In this document: piece after piece, positions 5,317 through 6,532 of the stretch | Position numbering within the stretch: the first letter of the stretch is position 1 | Layout: the number at the start of each line of letters is the position of its first letter | From: Xanthobacteraceae bacterium | Lineage (GTDB): Bacteria; Pseudomonadota; Alphaproteobacteria; Rhizobiales; Xanthobacteraceae | Assembly: GCA_025929595.1 (NCBI GenBank) | Contig: JAICQA010000159.1 | Location: 1-6,532, forward strand | Reading direction: 5' to 3' | DNA: 6,532 nt | Position numbers and translations under genes: made by a program | The notes under the pieces: model-generated | The model's database searches: none | Seen by the model: the letters and a program-made list of their open reading frames with translations, nothing else | What the model was told of the DNA's origin: nothing

Positions 5317-6508
5317 AGATCACGAAGGACTCGTCGTTAAACCAGAGCCCCCCGTGCTTTTTGAGCACTTCGCCGGTGACCTCCAGATAGGTGCCGTCCC
5401 TGACGGCGTCGGTCAAGCTCTCGTCCTCGATCTGGGCGACATAAACAGCCGCATTCCACGCCGCGAAAGCGGTCGAAGTACCAAGCGGACCAGTCACTTC
5501 GTTGGGCAGGGTTTCCAATTTGTACTGGAAAATCGAGCGGTTGTCGGCGTACGCGTTGAAATTGAGGTCGCGACCGGCCGGGCCAAGCTCCTGTTTCACG
5601 GCCCGGAGCAGGGAATGACGGTCGGTGATAAACGGGTTTTCGTTCGGCCATACTTTGTGAACGATCTCCATGCCGGGGTCGTTGCCGTGCGAGTGGATCG
5701 CGATCAGCCGGCCGCCGGGGCGCAGCGAACGGGCGAGCGGCGCAATGACGCGCTTGGCCTTGAAGTCGGTCGAGGAACGGGCGCGATAGGGCTGCGAAGC
5801 GATGACGAGGTCGAAATTCGCCTCGGCGCGGCCCGGATGCGGAATGATCGGGTCGAGCAGGAAGCGGTGGTCCTCGCGATAGAGGACAAGCACCACGGGC
5901 CGCTCGTAAATCGGATTGCCGGTCTTCTCGCTGACGCGCGCCTTCCAGTTCTCGTTCAGGAAGGGCTGTAGGTCGCCGATCTGTTCCTCGAACTCGCGCG
6001 ACGTGCTCCCGGTGAGCGCGACCTCGTGCCAGACCATGCTGTTGGCGGCGGCCGGCGACTTCACGGTCAGCCACGGCGCCTCCGAGTAATACATGTTGGT
6101 GAGGACGAAGACGGTCGCGGGATGTTCGAACAGGCGGTCGGGCATCTTGTCGAGCGTGAGGCGCACGTCCTCGAGGCTGATCTCCTTGCCCGCCACGTAA
6201 AACGGCATGTTGGTGAAGCGGCGGTGCATGGAGCGCAGAACGCGGGCGAGCACAGTGCCGTCGCCGACACCGGCGTCGAACAGGCGGACCGCGGGAGGAC
6301 GCGGATGGATGTTTGCGAGCTCCAGCGCCACGCGGCCGGAGACGACCTGCTTCTCGCTGCAAGTGTTCACGAACAGAAGATATTTCTGCCGGTTGTCGAA
6401 GAAGCGGAAGTTCCCGGTCGGATCCTTGCTCCCGGGCTCGGCGGTCACCGAGGCACGAAGGAAATCGGACGCCTGCATTCCGCCGCGCGCATCGATGATA
6501 GGCGACAC
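5300..6508 (-). CDS. Class I SAM-dependent methyltransferase-fold protein, substrate unknown
   Basis: 402 residues from a GTG at 6508. The Rossmann-type SAM site is visible: VRLFDAGVGDGTVLARVL (74-91) is motif I, E109 in GKEISLED fits the acidic residue that binds the SAM ribose, FDLVIASQPYRA (232-243) is the strand-4 region with an NPPY-like SQPY, and LRPGGRLIAIHSHG (262-275) is the strand-5 region. There is no signal peptide or membrane span, so it should be cytosolic. About 120 residues separate motif II from the strand-4 motif, far more than in a minimal methyltransferase, implying an inserted subdomain (roughly 148-230). The acceptor is not recognisable. The protein resembles a conserved rhizobial family usually left as hypothetical or generic methyltransferase (from memory). 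The start is uncertain: no ribosome-binding site precedes the GTG, the ATG at 6478 has GGCGGA directly abutting it, and the frame stays open to the window end at 6532, so the N-terminus may extend beyond. Its product SAH would be the substrate of the downstream AhcY. Confidence 0.8.
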   Translation of the reverse strand: MSPIIDARGGMQASDFLRASVTAEPGSKDPTGNFRFFDNRQKYLLFVNTCSEKQVVSGRVALELANIHPRPPAVRLFDAGVGDGTVLARVLRSMHRRFTNMPFYVAGKEISLEDVRLTLDKMPDRLFEHPATVFVLTNMYYSEAPWLTVKSPAAANSMVWHEVALTGSTSREFEEQIGDLQPFLNENWKARVSEKTGNPIYERPVVLVLYREDHRFLLDPIIPHPGRAEANFDLVIASQPYRARSSTDFKAKRVIAPLARSLRPGGRLIAIHSHGNDPGMEIVHKVWPNENPFITDRHSLLRAVKQELGPAGRDLNFNAYADNRSIFQYKLETLPNEVTGPLGTSTAFAAWNAAVYVAQIEDESLTDAVRDGTYLEVTGEVLKKHGGLWFNDESFVISRQRD

Positions 6509-6532
6509 GGGTGAAGCGGATCCGTTCGACGA

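Noticed and set aside
5148..5390. Small plus-strand frame of 80 codons across the ahcY-methyltransferase gap
   Set aside because: It runs through the palindromic repeat and into the 3' end of the methyltransferase on the opposite strand, with no ribosome-binding site or recognisable product.

Overview
This window looks like chromosome from a GC-rich alphaproteobacterium, most likely a hyphomicrobialian (Rhizobiales; Bradyrhizobium/Xanthobacteraceae-like). The evidence is high GC, third-position GC bias, a long-form (474-residue) adenosylhomocysteinase, a TAXI-type TRAP transporter with a fused permease, and a palindromic intergenic repeat of the GAGCATGATC...GATCATGCTC type that I recall as common in that order. 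The genus assignment is inference from memory. No database search was run.

All five genes read on the minus strand, so transcription runs from high to low coordinates. In that order they are: (1) 6508-5300, a class I SAM-dependent methyltransferase-fold protein of unassigned substrate, whose reading frame stays open to the window edge; (2) a 190-bp gap (5299-5110) with a hairpin overlapping the methyltransferase stop codon, the palindromic repeat, and a possible second hairpin in the ahcY leader; (3) 5109-3685, ahcY; (4) 3666-2752, a divergent methylenetetrahydrofolate reductase (MetF-like) gene 18 bp after ahcY; (5) a 215-bp gap (2751-2537) with several small inverted repeats; (6) 2536-506, a fused DctQ-DctM (TRAP) permease, probably starting at a TTG codon; (7) 487-1, the N-terminal 162 residues of the TAXI solute-binding protein, 18 bp after the permease and cut by the window edge.

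Two functional blocks are visible. The first is methyl-group metabolism: a SAM-dependent methyltransferase makes S-adenosylhomocysteine, AhcY hydrolyses it, and the MetF-like protein would interconvert methylene- and methyl-tetrahydrofolate, the folate methyl donor or acceptor. The second is a complete-looking TAXI-TRAP uptake system for an unknown, probably organic-acid-like, substrate. Nothing in the sequence proves that the two blocks are linked. The 215-bp gap suggests they are separate transcription units.

I found no CRISPR array, tRNA, rRNA, insertion sequence, phage gene or defence system. The window is largely ordinary core and transport DNA. The items most worth a second look are the methyltransferase with its unusual long interior insert, the divergent MetF paralogue coupled to ahcY, and the palindromic repeat in the ahcY leader.
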